Positions 60,814 to 64,000 of a DNA stretch of 64,000 bases are shown here, piece after piece. A program made the position numbers and the translations under genes. This DNA comes from Prevotella herbatica (GTDB taxonomy: Bacteria > Bacteroidota > Bacteroidia > Bacteroidales > Bacteroidaceae), in the NCBI RefSeq assembly GCF_017347605.1, contig NZ_AP024484.1, forward strand, positions 2,742,501 through 2,806,500, in the 5' to 3' direction. The notes under the pieces were generated by a model. The model saw only the letters and a program-made list of their open reading frames with translations. It was not told the DNA's origin and made no database searches. Numbering within the stretch: the stretch's first letter is position 1; every line of letters begins with the position of its first letter.

Positions 60814-62283
60814 ATGAAACTATTACAATCTGCATTCTTTCTTCTTGCCTTTAGCGGAGTCGCATCCGCAGCATCCGCCCAGACTGTCTACGGCGGACAG
60901 ATCTACGTCAACTCAGAGAACTTTACCCGTCAGGGCGACCTTCTCCGTGTGCGCATGAAGGTAAGCTACGACAGTAGCGTTGTGGGAAGCTGTGAGTCGC
61001 TGACATTCACCCCCGTTCTTAAGACAGACAGTGCGGTTTCCGTGCTTTCTTCAGTGGTTATTAACGGTCGTGAACGTGAGCGCGATGCCCATCGCACAGA
61101 GGTTCTTTCTGAGGTCCGTCGCAATATCCCCATCGTAGTCAAGGACAGTCGTGCTGCTAAGCGCTATTTTGTCTACGACACAACAGTTCCTTATAAGGAC
61201 TGGATGCAGGACTGCCGTATGTATGTGGAGAGCGAGGAACTTAACTGTACCGGTCACCGCGGACACGTCTATGAGGACCTTGTGCTGAAAAACATCTACC
61301 TCCACGACATGAGCAACGACAATCCCGATCCCAATGTACATTATTATAATCTGATGGACTATGTTCAGTTCCTTCAGCCTCAGGGCTCCGACATTGACAA
61401 GTTCCATCGCAGCGGTGAGATTCAAATCTTCGGTAACAAGTCGCTCGCCAAACTCAGCGGCAGCAGATTCAACCATACCGTGTTCAATACCATCGCCACT
61501 GACGTGAAAAGCGAATTGCAGCGTTACGGAACTAGCCTTGTTGGGCTTCGCATCAACGGCTTCGGTGCTCCTATCGGCAACTACCGCCGTAATGAGAGTG
61601 AGGCAATGGAGCGCTCCCTTGATTTGAAGAAGTACTTGATGAAGCAGAAGCTCACCAATCGCAACGACCTTACCGTAGGCTGGCTTGCTGAGGACTGGGA
61701 CAGTATCTCTTCGCTTGTAGCGGGTAGCGGCATGAATCTTCGCGAAGCCGTTGTAGACATCATTAAGAGCATCGACGTAGTCAATGGTCGTGAGCGTGAA
61801 ATCCAGAACATCGGTCACGGCATGCCTTATGAGTATATGGTGAAGTTCATCTTTCCAAAGGTCTATCGCATCAAATATACGCTGACATTCCGTCACGATG
61901 GTTTCGACAGCAACTCTGCTATGCAGCACCTTGGTTCAAACCCTGCAACAATGACGCTGGGTGAACTCTATGCCACAGCTGGATTCTATAAGAAGGGCTC
62001 TCGCGAATACAACGACATCTTGGATCTGACAGCCCGTCTGTTCCCTGATAATCCAGAGGCTAATATCAATGCAGCCGGTGTAGCTCTGACACGTAACGAC
62101 GTAACCCTTGCGCATAAGTATCTTAAGCGCTGGGAGACTGATCCAAGAGCCTACTGCAATATGGGACTCCTTTATCTTAGCGAGGGCAATCGTGATAAGG
62201 CAGAGGTTTACCTGAAGATGGCAAAGGCTGCTGGAGTTGTACAGGCAGACAAAGCCCTGACCGAGCTGATGAAGATTAAATAA
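60814..62283 (+). CDS. DUF3868-type pilus protein, third operon
   Basis: 489 residues. Same domains as the other two copies; near-identical to operon 1 at both ends (SESLTF; VQADKALTELMKIK) but with its own central block (NCTGHRGHVYE; LTVGWLAEDW; NIGHGMPYEYMVKFIF). Mosaic identity points to gene conversion. Gap and leader to DUF3575 as in the other operons. Confidence 0.75.
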   Translation: MKLLQSAFFLLAFSGVASAASAQTVYGGQIYVNSENFTRQGDLLRVRMKVSYDSSVVGSCESLTFTPVLKTDSAVSVLSSVVINGRERERDAHRTEVLSEVRRNIPIVVKDSRAAKRYFVYDTTVPYKDWMQDCRMYVESEELNCTGHRGHVYEDLVLKNIYLHDMSNDNPDPNVHYYNLMDYVQFLQPQGSDIDKFHRSGEIQIFGNKSLAKLSGSRFNHTVFNTIATDVKSELQRYGTSLVGLRINGFGAPIGNYRRNESEAMERSLDLKKYLMKQKLTNRNDLTVGWLAEDWDSISSLVAGSGMNLREAVVDIIKSIDVVNGREREIQNIGHGMPYEYMVKFIFPKVYRIKYTLTFRHDGFDSNSAMQHLGSNPATMTLGELYATAGFYKKGSREYNDILDLTARLFPDNPEANINAAGVALTRNDVTLAHKYLKRWETDPRAYCNMGLLYLSEGNRDKAEVYLKMAKAAGVVQADKALTELMKIK

Positions 62284-62340
62284 AGCATAATCAACAAAGT
62301 AAGTAAAACGATTGATAATTAATATAGTAAATAAAGCCTT

Positions 62341-64000
62341 ATGAAACATACATTATACATATCATCACTATTGGCGGCATGTATGCTTCTATTCTCCTGT
62401 GCGTCGGACAACACCGTCGTACCGGATGACGGCTCCTCTAAGTCTGCCGTGGTGAACCTCTCACTCTCAACAGGTGCTGTGACGCGTGCCAACGGAGCAC
62501 TGCCGACAGATAATGGTTCTGTTGTGGGGAGTAATGAGGGAACGCTTAACCATATATGTGTGGGACTCTTTGATGCCAACAATAAGCTGGTTACCCTGTA
62601 TGAGTATGATTACAGCGGAGATGAAAATATTTCAACCCGTACAGATGCTGTACAAATGCTTATCTTTGCTAATGTACCAACTGGTGCATTTGCTGGCAAA
62701 TATATTCTGAGTGACTTTTATACAGTGGCTCAGGACTTAGGCTATACCACATCAGTGAGTGGCAAGAGCAATACCGGTGTTACCACGGCAAACTCTCAGA
62801 GCATGAAGTCGCTACCGATGATGTCCGATGTACAGACATTAAACTGGGGATCAGGTACAACCCTGAGCCCGACTGTAACCCTGAACCGCATGGTAGCGCG
62901 CGTTGCACTGACAAATATAACCTACAGCTTCACTGGTTCATACAATGGCTGCAGCTTTACTCCCACGGAAGTGTTCATGTATAATGCCAGCAACCAGCTT
63001 ACCAACTGGAATACAAAGACTGTTTCCGGTAATGTAAGCGGAGAAAATATCGCGGGCAATGCTAATACTGCATATCTGGGCAGCGGTACGATCAGCACCT
63101 ACAGTGCTCCTTATTATTTCTATGTGTTTCCTCATGGCAGCACCAGTCCTACAAAACTGGTCATCAAGGGAACGTTCAAGACAAACAGCGGTACAACATA
63201 CACCACATATTATCCGATAATAGTAAACAGTTCCTCAACCGGCAACATTGTTTCGACGATTGTATCCGGTACGGGTGACTCAAAGATAAGTGCGAATACT
63301 ACTTATGGACTTTCTGTCACTCTCAATGGTACTGGTGTGGCGAATGTATCCGATGAACTAACCTCAGCCAATGTTACCGTAACCACAAGTGTTGATAATT
63401 TCACGAGTGCGACCGTTTCAGAATATTTCGGTCCCAAGATCGGTGATATATTCTATTCGGATGGTTCATACAGCAGTACCCTTGTATCAGGTAAGACTCC
63501 TGTAGCAATCGTATTCAGTACAACAACAAGTGCAGCTGATCAGGCGAAAGGCTTTAGGCATGGATATGCCATGGCTCTGCAGAATGCTGGTAATAGTACC
63601 GCAGCATATCAGTGGTACACATCAAATAGTGGCAATCCAACCGGCTCATTCTTTACGACTGCAGCTCAGATCATGGCAGATAAGGACGGTCTCTCGCATA
63701 CTGGAACTATACAGACAACAGGTTATGCAGCGGGAATAGCTGCAAAAGGCTATATAGCAAAAGATAAAAGCGGTAATAATATAGCTCTAAGCGGAACAAG
63801 CGGTTGGTATCTTCCAAGTATTGGTCAATGGTATGATATATGTGTAAATCTGGGAGGAACGGTTTCCTCTAGCGGAGTTTCTTATACGAACACTGGCACG
63901 GATTGGCTTAGGTGGTATAGCGGAGATGATAGCTCTGGTAAAAATTATTCAAGTTTATGTGTATCGGCTATAAATGTATATTTGAATGTATTAAAAACAA
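62341..64000 (+). CDS. Fimbrillin with lectin-like domain, third operon (partial)
   Basis: Opens at ATG 62341 with the same start as the other first pilins (MKHTLYISSLLAACMLLFSC, Cys20; T-R site at Arg49) and stays open for 553 codons to the window edge. The pilin domain is close to operon 1. Beyond EYFGPKIGDIFYSDG the lectin part differs strongly from operon 1 (GKTPVAIVFSTTTSAADQAK) and contains SGWYLPSIGQWYDICVNLGG, like the tip proteins. The expected YWSSSE...YVR end, the potential variable region, lies past the window. Confidence 0.75.
   Translation, partial: MKHTLYISSLLAACMLLFSCASDNTVVPDDGSSKSAVVNLSLSTGAVTRANGALPTDNGSVVGSNEGTLNHICVGLFDANNKLVTLYEYDYSGDENISTRTDAVQMLIFANVPTGAFAGKYILSDFYTVAQDLGYTTSVSGKSNTGVTTANSQSMKSLPMMSDVQTLNWGSGTTLSPTVTLNRMVARVALTNITYSFTGSYNGCSFTPTEVFMYNASNQLTNWNTKTVSGNVSGENIAGNANTAYLGSGTISTYSAPYYFYVFPHGSTSPTKLVIKGTFKTNSGTTYTTYYPIIVNSSSTGNIVSTIVSGTGDSKISANTTYGLSVTLNGTGVANVSDELTSANVTVTTSVDNFTSATVSEYFGPKIGDIFYSDGSYSSTLVSGKTPVAIVFSTTTSAADQAKGFRHGYAMALQNAGNSTAAYQWYTSNSGNPTGSFFTTAAQIMADKDGLSHTGTIQTTGYAAGIAAKGYIAKDKSGNNIALSGTSGWYLPSIGQWYDICVNLGGTVSSSGVSYTNTGTDWLRWYSGDDSSGKNYSSLCVSAINVYLNVLKT

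Overview
The window comes from an AT-rich Bacteroidota chromosome, most likely Prevotellaceae (Prevotella in the broad sense). The basis is the promoter type (TTTG, about 19 bp, TAnnTTTG), type V (FimA/Mfa) pilus operons with DUF3575 and DUF3868 genes, a SusD relic, a smalltalk-type small protein, RteC-like and VirE/BT4734-like genes, and the style of the SRP RNA. The species cannot be fixed from the sequence alone.

Layout. (1) 1-11.8 kb, minus strand: an M15 peptidase, a short RteC-like protein, a conserved leader RNA, then a complete type V pilus operon (tyrosine recombinase, DUF3575, DUF3868, lectin-tailed fimbrillin, fimbrillin, FimB/Mfa2-type anchor, lectin-tailed tip protein). (2) 11.9-38.9 kb: ordinary chromosome. 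It holds a MarR/RND efflux operon with thioredoxin and DUF2892 proteins, a DUF4738 lipoprotein behind an 83-bp tandem array, ribH, recF, a DciA-like gene, a 5-FTHF ligase, a CtpA-type protease, dCMP deaminase, M3 peptidase, a Crp regulator, apbE, a GT2 enzyme, mutS2, SRP RNA, tRNA-Thr, a hemerythrin-like protein, tRNA-Ser and a DUF1304 protein. (3) 39.2-51.1 kb, plus strand: a second copy of region 1 in inverted orientation. (4) 51.1-58.4 kb: an accessory replication-like module (Lin1244/DUF4373-like protein, primase-helicase, zinc-ribbon fragment, VirE-type ATPase, HU-like protein, two tiny membrane proteins). (5) 58.9-64 kb: a third pilus operon, cut by the window end.

Two diversification systems meet in the pilus operons. 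First, between the recombinase gene and the DUF3575 gene each operon has a 277-291 bp segment bounded by inverted copies of a GTTACTT-nnn-AAGTAAC site. A TACATTTG -7 box inside points away from the pilus genes in all three, so they look like invertible promoters captured in the OFF orientation. Second, the lectin-like C-termini of the first and last pilin genes have the layout of diversity-generating-retroelement (DGR) variable regions. An Avd-like accessory gene (truncated on the right, decayed on the left) follows the last gene of both complete operons. No reverse transcriptase or template repeat is visible here; they may lie beyond 64 kb, elsewhere in the genome, or be lost.

Regions 1 and 3 are inverted copies around a 27-kb housekeeping block, so recombination between them could flip that block. 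Intergenic stretches in the accessory regions carry many CGCAGA-type dispersed repeats and several conserved hairpins and leaders that look like regulatory RNAs.
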